A stretch of DNA of 31,732 nt from Zygnema cylindricum (lineage: Eukaryota; Streptophyta; Zygnematophyceae; Zygnematales; Zygnemataceae). The stretch spans positions 1 through 31,732 of the forward strand of contig JBBHKE010003188.1 of assembly GCA_037447655.1 (NCBI GenBank). The letters are read 5' to 3'. Position 1 is the stretch's first letter; each line of letters starts with the position of its first letter. A program made the position numbers and the translations under genes. The notes below the pieces were generated by a model, which was not told the origin of the DNA, did no database searches, and saw only the letters and a list, made by a program, of their open reading frames with translations. Of the stretch, positions 1-9,745 are shown piece after piece.

Positions 1-75
1 TTTCCTTCCCTCTCCCTCCCTCTCCCTCCCTCTCCTTCCCTCTCCCTCCCTCTCTTTTCCTCCCTCTTCCCAAAT
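1..75. repeat. CT-rich microsatellite
   Basis: Nearly pure pyrimidine tract of CCCTCTCCCT-type units running off the window edge. It is the complementary-strand counterpart of the GA-rich blocks inside the 580-bp direct repeats further right. No coding content. Confidence 0.9.
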
Positions 76-89
76 CGGGCGAGACTCCA

Positions 90-470
90 TGTCAACCGGA
101 TAAAACTATAAATTGGATAAAATGTCATAAAACTGGATATAAAGTTATGTCAATTGCATAAAATGTTTTATTGATTGGATATAAACCCCTGTAAATTGGG
201 TGAAATTTTATGTCAATGTCGTACCAAATGATAAAATGAGATGTGTACGTGGACAATGTGTGACGTGACAGGATAAAATTATGTCATTTACATGAAATAA
301 CATGGCAATTGAGGGAGGTTTCGTGTCAAATGGTAATAAACGTGGCAAGTGGATAAAGCTTTCGGTTCTATAACATGGGTCATTGGATACCATGTGACAC
401 CAATAGGATGTCACGTCGCGCCAATTGCCTAGCATGTTCCATTGAGTGGATGCCTGTGTCCTATATTCCT
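90..470. repeat. Degenerate 21-bp satellite
   Basis: A motif close to TGTCAATTGGATAAAAT recurs. The GGATA-like cores at 115, 135, 156, 177 and 198 are spaced 20-21 bp apart; later units are more diverged and irregular. Similar words (CAATTGGGTACAATGT, CAATTGACATAATAT) recur to about 1690, so the satellite probably once covered the region and was later broken up by other repeats. Confidence 0.7.
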
Positions 471-742
471 AGTACATATAGTACAAACATGACACATAGT
501 ACACATATTACATGCATTACATATGTTACATCAATTACATACATTACATACATTACATTTCTAACAAACATTACAAGTATTACATGTGTTACATACAATT
601 ACATACATTACATGCATTACATACATTACATGTATCACGTATGTTACATACAGTACATATGTCACATATTTTACATACATTACATGTATTACATATACTA
701 GATACATTACATACATTGCATACATTACATGCATTGCATGTA
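471..742. repeat. 9-bp minisatellite (ATTACATAC)
   Basis: About 30 tandem copies of a 9-bp unit, consensus ATTACATAC, with substitutions and an occasional 1-bp slip. Because 9 is a multiple of 3, several frames stay open on both strands and translate as three-residue periodic peptides. These open frames are artefacts of the repeat, not genes. Confidence 0.92.
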
Positions 743-1002
743 CAACCTGTGACACCCATCATGTTCATGACACATAATGTCACGTCACTGCGATAAAAGT
801 CCGTGTGACCTCGGTGAAGTTCCATGTACCAATGAAAGAACTTGGGATACATTAGTTTTCTTATTTTACAGATGATGTTTTTTATTTGTTTAATAAAATA
901 TCACACCCATTTGTCGTATTGTCATGCTTAAATGTCGATGTAACAATTTGTGACATGGCATGTTAATCGACTAAAATATTTTATCCAATGTCAATTAAAA
1001 AA
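743..1002. other. Non-coding, satellite remnants
   Basis: AT-rich sequence with scattered words resembling the 21-bp satellite (for example GCGATAAAAGTCCGTGTGA). No gene, RNA or transposon end recognised. Confidence 0.5.
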
Positions 1003-1582
1003 GACGAAAAAACCGTTAAATATAAAATGTCTTGATTTAAATAAAATTTCATCGCGAATGGGTACAAAATCATGTCGATTGATTGAAATCCATCCCAATT
1101 GGATATTATAATGTTATTTATTAGTAACTACATTAATAATATCTACATATATAATAATTAAATAATATACGTCTCGATCAATTGGGTACAATGTTGTGCC
1201 AAATAAATAGAATGTTATTCGTACGGATTAATTTTTGATGCCACACTATTTAATGGAGAGGGAAGGAGACGGAGGGAGGTGGGCGAAGGAGCGAGAGACG
1301 GAGAGGGAAGGAGAGAGTGAGGGGGGAAGGGGAGGGAGAGAGAGGGAAAGGCAGAGAGAGGGAGGTCGGCAGGAGGGACAGAGAGGGACGGAGAGGGCGG
1401 GAGAGGAAGGGAGAGGGAGGAAGAGGGTGAGGGGAAGAGTGAGGGAGAGGAAAGTAGATTGTCTCACCCAATTGACATAATATTTCATTTAGTAGACACA
1501 AATTTCATGTTGTGACGTGACACACTATCCAATTGACACATGCCACTCTATTTAATGGACATGGATTTTAGTCCAATCAATA
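1003..1582 (+). repeat. 580-bp direct repeat, copy 1
   Basis: Repeated at 2538-3117 with a constant offset of 1,535 bp, no indel, and one difference seen (T at 1567, G at 3102). The unit holds AT-rich satellite-like sequence, a GA-rich block (about 1255-1455) and more satellite words. The identical 80-83-residue open frames over the GA block in both copies are low-complexity Arg/Glu/Gly or Ser/Leu/Pro strings, not genes. Confidence 0.97.
1255..1455. repeat. GA-rich microsatellite block
   Basis: About 200 bp of GGGAGAGGGA/GAGAGAGG-type purine sequence inside direct-repeat copy 1 (its twin is at about 2790-2990). Long polypurine tracts like this can adopt triplex (H-DNA) structures; that is general knowledge and not shown here. 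Confidence 0.9.
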
Positions 1583-2019
1583 TAGTATTTTATGAAATTG
1601 TACCCATTTAGTACGGCATTTTATTCAATTGACGTAAAACACTTTGACCTTTTTTCTTTTTTTATTTAGATGAGTTTTATCTTCCAATTGAATGAATTCC
1701 AATATCATTCAAGTAGATGAATAACCCTAAAAACCGAAAAAAAAACCTCAAAAAACTTAAATAATTATTATGATGAAGTTTTGTATGATTTTGATGAAAT
1801 GTGATGGGGATTGAATGAAAACTTCCGTCTAATTTATGCCATGTCGTGCAAATTGCGTGAGATCCCTCTCTCTAATTGTGTGAGATTTCTCTCTCTCTCT
1901 TACTCGCTCTCTCTCCCTCTCACCCCCTCTCTCTTTCTCTCTCACTTTCTCGATTTGATGTCACGACAATTTACCCTTTTGACAATGTTCCAGTAGTTGT
2001 CGTCGTTTTTTAGGGAAGA
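1583..2019. other. Spacer with CT-rich tract
   Basis: Lies between the two 580-bp repeats. It contains more satellite-like words up to about 1690, then AT-rich sequence, and a CTCTCTCTC-rich tract at about 1865-1955. No gene recognised. Confidence 0.55.
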
Positions 2020-2285
2020 GTATATATATGTATGCATTATATGTTATATATATTATATTTATCCATATCTATTTATACATATACATATACATGTATATAC
2101 ACCTATCTATATGTAATACATATATGAATGTATACCTATCTATACATATACATATACATTTACATACACATATATATGCATATATATATGTATGCATATA
2201 TATATATATGCCTATACATACGTATATATGTATGTATGCATATATATATATGTATGCATGTATATATATACCTATACATATATAT
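2020..2285. repeat. TATA/TACA/TGCA microsatellite
   Basis: Long alternating pyrimidine-purine tract (TATATATGTATGCATATAT type). Open frames here give Ile/Tyr/Met/His strings and are simple-repeat artefacts. Confidence 0.9.
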
Positions 2286-2338
2286 TGCTTTAAAGCTCCT
2301 CTTAACTTTGTTAGGTTGGTATATGTTTGGAGGGTTAT

Positions 2339-2358
2339 AGGGTTTTTGAAAAAACCCT
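2339..2358. other. Telobox-armed hairpin
   Basis: AGGGTTTTT, spacer GA, then AAAAACCCT forms a perfect 9-bp-arm inverted repeat. Each arm is a plant telobox-like motif. It could be a chance product of abundant TAGGGTTT words in AT-rich DNA. Confidence 0.6.
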
Positions 2359-2537
2359 AAATACTTTAAATTTTTGTTATTGAGTTGTGTTTATGAAGAA
2401 TTCAAATAGGATGGGATATTTTCCATATGTATTAAGGAAAAAAAAAAAGAAAAAGAAAAAGTAGAAGGAAAGAAGCAAGAAAGAAGAAAGAGAGTAAACC
2501 CCAGTATTTTTGAGGGATTTTTTTTTTTTTGAAATTG

Positions 2538-3117
2538 GACGAAAAAACCGTTAAATATAAAATGTCTTGATTTAAATAAAATTTCATCGCGAATGGGTAC
2601 AAAATCATGTCGATTGATTGAAATCCATCCCAATTGGATATTATAATGTTATTTATTAGTAACTACATTAATAATATCTACATATATAATAATTAAATAA
2701 TATACGTCTCGATCAATTGGGTACAATGTTGTGCCAAATAAATAGAATGTTATTCGTACGGATTAATTTTTGATGCCACACTATTTAATGGAGAGGGAAG
2801 GAGACGGAGGGAGGTGGGCGAAGGAGCGAGAGACGGAGAGGGAAGGAGAGAGTGAGGGGGGAAGGGGAGGGAGAGAGAGGGAAAGGCAGAGAGAGGGAGG
2901 TCGGCAGGAGGGACAGAGAGGGACGGAGAGGGCGGGAGAGGAAGGGAGAGGGAGGAAGAGGGTGAGGGGAAGAGTGAGGGAGAGGAAAGTAGATTGTCTC
3001 ACCCAATTGACATAATATTTCATTTAGTAGACACAAATTTCATGTTGTGACGTGACACACTATCCAATTGACACATGCCACTCTATTTAATGGACATGGA
3101 TGTTAGTCCAATCAATA
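2538..3117 (+). repeat. 580-bp direct repeat, copy 2
   Basis: Twin of 1003-1582 (see that entry). It starts after an oligo-T tract and a short unique stretch, and ends at CAATCAATA, where the two copies' flanks diverge at once. No flanking target duplication or terminal inverted repeat was seen, so a segmental tandem-type duplication or assembly duplication fits better than transposition. Confidence 0.97.
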
Positions 3118-4173
3118 AACCCGAATAATTTTTTTTTTTCCTTTTGATGCAAATTTACATGACTTTTAGGGTTTTTTTTTTTTTTGATTTTCAGGACATT
3201 TTGGATATTTCTAAAACCTAAAACACTTCAATGTTTGATGTAGAAAAAAAAGACAAAAATCAAAAATAAATTTTGCACAAAATTTTCACGGGTATGAAAA
3301 AAAAAAAAAACCCTAAAAAATTAAAATACCTAAAGACATGGTACAAATCGGAAAGAATCTCATACAAAAAAACGAAACCTTGATAAAAAAACATCAAATC
3401 TAATACTTTGCAGCACAATGTTGTACATACATTAGGAAAATAGCTATTTTAGGGTTTTTTTGTAATAGTTTTTATAATTTTTTACGCCTTTGTTTTATTA
3501 CATTACTTTCCTTCAAATTTTCCAAAAATTACAAAGTTTAGATTTTTAAATCTTAGATTCATAACTTTCTAACGCTATCTTATAGAACGAAATGTTTCAA
3601 AAAATGGATTAAGAAAAAGAAATAATTTCAAAAAATGGATCCTCTAATCAAACTATTTCAATCATTGGATTAAAAAGTTGAATGCATTTAGGTTTTTGAA
3701 TATTAGGTACAATGTCAAGAGAGATAGTTAAAATAAAATATAATTCTTTTATAAAGTTAAAAGGATAAAAAGGTTTAGTCCAAAACCGTACAGCATTCGT
3801 CAAAAAAAAAAAAAACAAAAAAAATCAAAAAATGTCCGTCTCCCATACGGAGGTACAATGATTCGCACGCGTTACAAAAAAAATTGTCTTTTCCTTTTTC
3901 AAATCGGCGTTTCAACAAAGAAGACGACAAAAATAAAGTTAAATTCAAATTTGTTTCGGATCTCACCTTCGGTTTTCGAGTCTTACACGGATGGACGCCT
4001 CCGTACGTATTCCGTACCGTACTTTCACAAAATTTCGAAACCCTAGGTCGCGTCACATCTGCATGCGAAAATCTGAAGTACAGTTCTGCCGTACCAGTGG
4101 AAGTGCGCCACGTGTCCTAGCAGCCAAACGCATCGACCAGGGGAAAGAGACGAAGAGGCGAAATCTTTATCCT
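3118..4173. other. Non-coding AT-rich stretch
   Basis: Many oligo-A and oligo-T runs, and telobox-like words TAGGGTTTTT or AACCCTAAA at about 3167, 3312 and 3452. From about 3840 the sequence becomes rich in GTAC/CGTACG words. Open frames up to 93 codons have no recognisable domain. No gene supported. Confidence 0.5.
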
Positions 4174-4415
4174 TGTCTTTTCCTCCGAGCCGCTAAGTTT
4201 ATTTTTTATTTTTTTTCGAACCTCATGCCGCAAATATTTCGTGCGAACCTGTAATATTTGAAGCGTACGGTAAACTATAATACTATTGTTGGCGACGTCC
4301 TTTGTCTTTTCCTCCGAGCCGCTATGTGACTCTGGAGGGCGGAGACACAATTTATTTATTTTTTTTCGTGCGAACTTGTACGGTTTGAATCGTACGTTAA
4401 TTTATAATACTATTG
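4174..4415 (+). repeat. 129-bp imperfect tandem duplication
   Basis: TGTCTTTTCCTCCGAGCCGC occurs at 4174 and again at 4303. Both copies go on to CGTGCGAAC-TGTA, CGTACG and TATAATACTATTG. The two units have diverged with small indels. It lies just left of the first hAT-like element. Confidence 0.8.
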
Positions 4416-4447
4416 ATAAGGAGATTGTACGGACGATTCGTTGTGGG

Positions 4448-5089
4448 CATAGTTCAAAAGTAGGCGTTTTTATGGTAGGCCATTGGTAGGCGCACAAAAC
4501 TTGGCACTAAACTCGCGTAGAGTAGGCATATTGTATGGGTGTGAGTTGCGGACACTTTTGTACGATCGTACGAATATGACGTATGATCATAGTACAGCGC
4601 ACGCCACCTGACGAAATTTTTTAGCGAACTGACGCGGCGTAGGATGACATTCCGCCGGAAAAAAAATCCCGGAAAAAAAAAAAAAAAACGCGGACGGGCA
4701 ACCTGGTTGGTCAATTTGAGGCTTTATTTAGTGTTGCCTTCAAAATTGCAGACGCTAATATGACAAATTGTCCTATCGTAAGTTGTGTTATGGGCTTTTC
4801 ATGTGATCTTCTTAAGATCACTACTTTGATCAGCGACCGTCCGATCGTCTAAATCTGACGGTTGAAATAAAAAACACCTCAAAATTCACAGAAAAAATAT
4901 TTTTTGTCCGATTTTTTTTCAAAATTTAGACATGCCGTTTAATTCTCTATCGATCGATGTGCAGCTCAACCCTCTTAACCTTTTTTTTCATTTTTCGACC
5001 AATACAATATGGGTCTTAAGGGCATATTGTATGTTTTGCATACAATAGGCATACTGTATGGGCCTACTTTCACCTACTTTTGAACTATG
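4448..5089. mobile_element. hAT-like non-autonomous transposon, copy A
   Basis: This 642-bp element begins CATAGTTCAAAAGTAGG and ends with the inverted match CCTACTTTTGAACTATG. The 8 bp before it (4440-4447) and after it (5090-5097) are identical: GTTGTGGG. Eight-bp target duplications with short inverted termini are typical of hAT elements, although CATAG only partly fits the usual YARNG terminus. Its left 200 bp match the inverted right end of the 6444-7352 element, so the two copies lie in opposite orientations. No transposase is encoded, so mobilisation would need another element. Confidence 0.85.
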
Positions 5090-5097
5090 GTTGTGGG

Positions 5098-5777
5098 AAC
5101 TATGAAAGTCTTTGATGCCGGAATGAGAAAGTCGCACGAAATCTCCACCGTCTTAAATTTTCGCACGGTATGTTATTTTCGATTACAATTACGTAAATAT
5201 CCGCACTTTTACAAGCTCTTTATTAAGAAAGCCAGGGTTTCGAATCGAATTCATTCCATCAAATTAAAAACATAGAAAACGACAAACTCCATCAGTCCAT
5301 CCTCATGCTGACAAAAATCGCCAACCTAGAAAATACTTGAATGCCGTACTAGAGCAGATGGCACCTGAATGGGTCCCCGGTATTTTTTTGGTACGGCAAA
5401 ATAATCCATCGTACTTTATGAATTTGATCTGAAATGTGATTGGTTGCTTACGTACATCACATTTGTCTCTTCTGCCCAGGCCACGATCGACAGCATGGAC
5501 CGTGCCAAACCTCACTAGAGGACAACTGCTCCCCGACATTTCGTAGTCGCTGGAATTCGTCGGTTAGTAGCCAGGATCTACGGAATCGTACGTCTAAATA
5601 TAGACTCTTATTAGATGAGCAGATTTCTTACCTGAAAGCGTGGAACCTAGAATGAATCCGTACACTTTGCATTAAAATCGGACAATCGAGAACGACAAAA
5701 TCTCGCAAGGAACGACATGTTTTCAGATCTCGTCCTATCAGTTCAATTTTTTTCTTGTCGTTTCCCTGAAAAAAAGC
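5098..5777. other. Non-coding spacer
   Basis: Unique-looking AT-rich DNA with repeated CGTAC words between two inverted-repeat elements. Open frames up to 78 codons lack recognisable domains. No gene seen. Confidence 0.45.
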
Positions 5778-6310
5778 TACACCGCCAATCGTTATTAGCG
5801 TGTAAGTTTTTTTAGCGTATAAAAATAATTACCGTGGTGTACGCTATTTAAGAATTTGAAAATTTTGGAAAAAATCATACATTCTAATTGTTTGGTTATG
5901 GTAATTTGGATCTTTGAAAAAAAAAATGTCGGTCGCAAACATGCTTACACTAATATAGGTCTCCGTACAAAATTTGACAAATCGTACACAAATCGTACAT
6001 TCACACGGTCGAAACGCGGCTGTCGGACGAATATGTGGGAACGGGATTTTTTACGACCTGATTTGTTTTACGCACATTCTCATGCGTCCGCGGTTACTAA
6101 AACTAATTTATTGTACTTTTTAAGTTATAAAGGTACATTTATGTACGGTCTGACATTGACCGTACACCACTCTATTTAAGAGACAACGTACTGGAAATAA
6201 CCCTAAATAGAATAAAGAAAAAAATAGAATGAACTACACTAATGGAGAATAAAAAAAACAAAAGCGGGACGGAATTAGCGTACACAACGCTAATAACGAT
6301 TGGCGGTGTA
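5778..6310. mobile_element. Short element with perfect 24-bp inverted ends
   Basis: TACACCGCCAATCGTTATTA (plus GCGT) at 5778-5801 is repeated as an exact reverse complement at 6287-6310. The 533-bp unit has no transposase. Both ends are TA, so one reading is a TA target duplication with CACCGCC termini, as in Tc1/mariner-type MITEs. No longer target duplication was seen, so the superfamily is uncertain. Confidence 0.65.
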
Positions 6311-6443
6311 CATCTTTCTTCAAGAGTCAAAGAAAGAAACGTTATTATTTTCTTCATAAATCATAAATTTAAAGAAAGAAAGTGCGATGGAAATACCATC
6401 AAAGTAAAAAGGGGGTAAAAAAAAAGGAATAGGACATTTAAAG

Positions 6444-7352
6444 CATAGTTCAAAAGTGGTGAAAGTAGGCCCATACAATATGCCTATTGTATGTAAAACC
6501 ATAGTTGTTCAAATCGCACGATTTTTTCCTTTTTTGCGATTGAAACGTATAATTCATGACTTGTGAAAAAATCGTAAAAAAACGTGTACTGTAAACTGAA
6601 ACTGAAATTTTACGGAAACCTGTAAACTAATTACTGTAACTGTACATTTTTTTACGGATATGTACGGAATAGAAACGGGAAATATGCGTCGCACTTATTG
6701 GTACTTTCTGTTTAGTGAACTGAACAGAAATACCACGGAAGTTGTACATTACACAATCGAAAATGTACGGACATTTTTGAAAAGAGACGTTGAACGTCAA
6801 AATAGTTTCGCGCGTTCGGTTTGAAATTTGTACGGGCGTCTTCTTCAATTTTTTTTTGAAAGAAGACGCCACGGAATAGAGACGAAATTGCTAAAAATGT
6901 TATCTTCGTAGCATTCGAACCTGGGTACGTGAACTGTGAAGCATATCCTAAGGTGAACGACAGGACTACCATTTGGTAAGTCATTCCGTTACCAACAAAA
7001 ATTGTGATAAAATTTTAAAGAGTTTATTTTTTTACCGCTCATTTAACGGGAAAAACTTGCAAACTGCGTTTAAACCGTCAGATTCAGACGATCGGACAAT
7101 GTTGATCAAAGTATCCATATAAGAAGATCACATGAAAAGCCAATAACACAACTCATCCTACGGCGTGTCACTTCGCTAAAAAATTTCGTCCAGCGGGGTG
7201 CGGTGTACTATGATCATACGTCAGATTCGTACGTTCGTACAAGAGTGTGCACAACGCACACACATACAGTATGTCTACTATGCGCGAGTTTTGTGCCAAG
7301 TATTGTGCGCCTACCAAAGGCCTAGCATAAAAACGCCTATTTTTGAACTATG
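6444..7352. mobile_element. hAT-like non-autonomous transposon, copy B
   Basis: This 909-bp element starts CATAGTTCAAAAGTGGTG and ends CGCCTATTTTTGAACTATG. It is flanked by the exact 8-bp repeat ATTTAAAG (6436-6443 and 7353-7360). Its right 200 bp align by eye, inverted, with the left end of copy A, and its left end (CCCATACAATATGCC) matches copy A's right end. It also carries a middle segment, including a tRNA-like stretch, that copy A lacks. No transposase open frame was found. Confidence 0.87.
6905..6985 (-). other. tRNA-like A/B-box stretch in copy B
   Basis: On the minus strand, TTACCAAATGGTA resembles a pol III A box and about 50 bp later GGTTCGAATGC resembles a B box (plus strand GCATTCGAACC at 6911). 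The T-arm-like GGTTCGAAT core is convincing, but I could not fold a full cloverleaf. It could be a tRNA-derived SINE fragment captured by the transposon, or chance. Confidence 0.4.
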
Positions 7353-7360
7353 ATTTAAAG

Positions 7361-7847
7361 ACTGCAGTACAGGAGCCAACAGATACTAAAAAGTCAAAGT
7401 CTTCAAATTTTCATCGTGTACTGTACCCTAGCTTCGTATGTATTTTATTTTGTCCTCCTCTCTTTTCGATTTGTCGCTACGTCGCTACAATACCCTACAC
7501 CTTGAATCGTTATAAGTGTCGATGCTTTTTTCGCCTTTTTTTTAAGCTTTTCTCCGTACACACGTGTCAGATTGTGAATTTAACGGTTGCGATTGAAAGG
7601 TAGAGTTGCTCAGCTTCTGATTGGCGGTCTCAAATTGATAATCAGACAAATGTTTACACTGAAATGATACTATACGATGCAAACAAATTATCAACACTAA
7701 CAACAATACACGGTGTACTGTACTGTAAAGTATTGGACAGAAGTACACGTTGGTCTGCAAAAAACTTTCAGTCTTCTTTTTGTCGGTATCGTGTCCTTAT
7801 TTTAGTGTTGTGTATCGGCAAGAAAAATATCGCAATAGCACCGATAG
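7361..7847. other. Non-coding spacer
   Basis: No recognisable gene or repeat. Open frames of 72-86 codons lack known domains. CGTGTACTGTAC/GTGTACTGTACTG words occur twice. Confidence 0.4.
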
Positions 7848-8535
7848 CAGAGGTCGCAAAAGTCAAAATTTTACATAACGAAACTGACAATTTTTTTTTT
7901 CTTCAAAATCTGAGTAACCGATGCCCGACCGAGTTTTGTCACGCTCCAAAATTGTTAACCGTTAACCGACCAGCGTTTACGAAAATAAAAGTTAACCGAA
8001 ACTCAGTTTCTCGCTACTAACTATGCCCGCCCGTTACCGAATAATTACAAAATTAATTAATGTACGACGTATGAATAAGCCAATAATTACGATTTTTCAC
8101 GTTCCCTTAGATTTGCAAAATGAATAGTGTTTACTAACGTGTCTGATTTGCGACGCTTTGTCGCGTTCCCTAAGATTTGCGAATGAATAGTGACCTACCG
8201 TGTCAGCTTTGCAACGCTTTGTCGCGTTCCCTAAGATTTTTGAAATGAATATTGTTACTACCGTGTCAGATTTGCGACGCTAATCATGATGTCACGTACT
8301 TCCACGATACCAAAGAGTACAAAGTACAATAATGTTGGATTGTATGGACAGTACAAAATTTTCATTTTTTTGGTTTTTTGGTAGACCGACCGTAACCGAC
8401 CGTTTTTTTTTCTGGTGAACTAACCGACCGTAAGCGCCCGACCCCCAAAATTTGGCAACCGAATCCGTTCTGGATCCGGCGCGGGCAGTTGGTTAACGCT
8501 CGGTCACGGTTTTGGTTGACCGTTTGCGACCTCTG
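7848..8535. mobile_element. hAT-like MITE with CAGAG termini
   Basis: CAGAGGTCGCAAA at 7848-7860 is repeated as an exact reverse complement at 8523-8535, with weaker matching (GTCAA) further in. CAGAG fits the YARNG terminus of hAT elements. The 8-bp flanks (ACCGATAG and CGTCAAAT) do not match, so the target duplication has decayed or the assignment is wrong. The interior is rich in TAACCGACCG words and contains a threefold tandem repeat. No transposase. Confidence 0.6.
8098..8281 (+). repeat. 61-64 bp tandem repeat, 3 copies
   Basis: GTTCCCTWAGATTT starts copies at 8101, 8165 and 8226. Each unit continues through GAATGAATA and ends with GTGTCWGATTTGCGACGC. The array sits inside the CAGAG-ended element. 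Confidence 0.9.
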
Positions 8536-8994
8536 CGTCAAATTCAAACGTCTCCAGGAATAGGCAATATCATTTGCATGGTTCACACATTAAATAAAGG
8601 GAAAACGATGTCATAAATTTTGGGATCCGTACGCCAAATTTCATAAAATGACAAAAATTGCGGTGGTGACGGTTGGGACGGTCGGTTTCGATCGTTTTGG
8701 AGCATAGCGGCGGAAAAATGATGCAGTTCTATGCGTCAAAACTCAACAGCTGCAAAAACCAGACGGCAACTGCCGTCCGCCATCGGACATCATGTTCGGA
8801 ATGCATTTTTTTGTTTTTGAAGAATTTCGAAAACGAAGAGCACGGACGTGAACCGTACAAAAATTCATTCCCTCGCAAACTTATGAACAAACTAGAGGAC
8901 CAATCACATAAGAGAACATGTAATGTAAAAAAAAAAAAACAACGCCGATGGAAAAAAATGGGTCACCTTTTTCGCATTCTCTGTTGGTAGTGCT
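8536..8994. other. Non-coding stretch
   Basis: Low-confidence open frames only, including a 105-codon basic one (8673-8990) without a recognisable domain. No repeat structure recognised. Confidence 0.4.
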
Positions 8995-9017
8995 CCGCTC
9001 TTCCTTTACTGCAAAGC

Positions 9018-9075
9018 AAATCTCTCTCTCCCTGTCTGTCTCTCTCTCTCTCCTCTCTCCCTCTCTCTCTCTCTA
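9018..9075. repeat. CT microsatellite
   Basis: TCTCTCTCTCCCTGTCTGTC followed by further CT dinucleotide runs. Confidence 0.9.
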
Positions 9076-9745
9076 ACAAATAATTACTCATGTCAAGTTA
9101 TACCTGGCGTTTTTGGATCCCGATTTTTACTTAGATGATTATTTTACTTTCAATTCCTTAAAGGAATCTTCTTTTTCCATACTATTCGTGATCAGTAGTT
9201 AAGCTCCATTTTTCCATTATTTCTCTAAGTCCTGGTGGTCTCTGTCTATCTCGGTTCGCAGGTAAAGCTTAGTAAAACTTACATAACAAATAGTATTATT
9301 GTGGTTTTCCTTTCCCTCTGCTTTTTTCCTCTCTCTTTTCCTTTCTTTCTCCCTCTCCATTTCGTCTTTTTCCTCTCCTTTTTTCTCTCCTTCTCCATTT
9401 TTCCTCTCTCTCTCCCTTCCCTCCTGGAAAGTAAGACGCCCTCTCTTCGGAGGCCTCTGCCCTATGGAAGGATTTTGTGGAGAGGGAGGGAAGAGATGCG
9501 GTTTTTGTTTCACCAATTAGATGTGGTAAGAAGAGAAAAGAAAAATGACACACAAAAAAATAAAAGAGTTTCATACCGTTTTAGTGTGGCTTTGTTGGCA
9601 AAATGTTAACTAAGTTATGTTATGGGTTCTTTGTTTTAGGTTTGAGATAAGGGAACTCACCAAATTAAGTGTGGTTAAAAACCCTTTAGTATTGCAACTC
9701 TTTAGTAATGGTTAGTATTGCTTGAACTAATAATGTGCTAATACT
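9076..9745. other. Non-coding, second CT-rich tract
   Basis: A pyrimidine-rich stretch (about 9305-9425) keeps frames open on both strands (up to 124 codons, Phe/Leu/Ser-rich or Arg/Glu/Lys-rich). The composition makes these unlikely genes. The last 20 bp look like a partial unit of the following 31-bp minisatellite. Confidence 0.5.

Noticed and set aside
471-742. CRISPR-like array
   Set aside because: Contiguous 9-bp tandem units without spacers in a eukaryotic repeat context.
1235-1501. 80-83-codon open frames over the GA-rich block, repeated identically at 2770-3036
   Set aside because: Low-complexity translation of a purine/pyrimidine tract; the identity reflects the 580-bp DNA repeat, not protein conservation.
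2028-2360. 110-codon Ile/Tyr/His frame
   Set aside because: Translation of a TATA/TACA microsatellite.
7848-8535. 8-bp target duplication for the CAGAG element
   Set aside because: Flanks ACCGATAG and CGTCAAAT do not match; no target duplication claimed.
9217-9609. Charged (minus) and hydrophobic (plus) 92-124-codon frames
   Set aside because: Arise from a CT-rich tract; no domain, and both strands are open for the same compositional reason.
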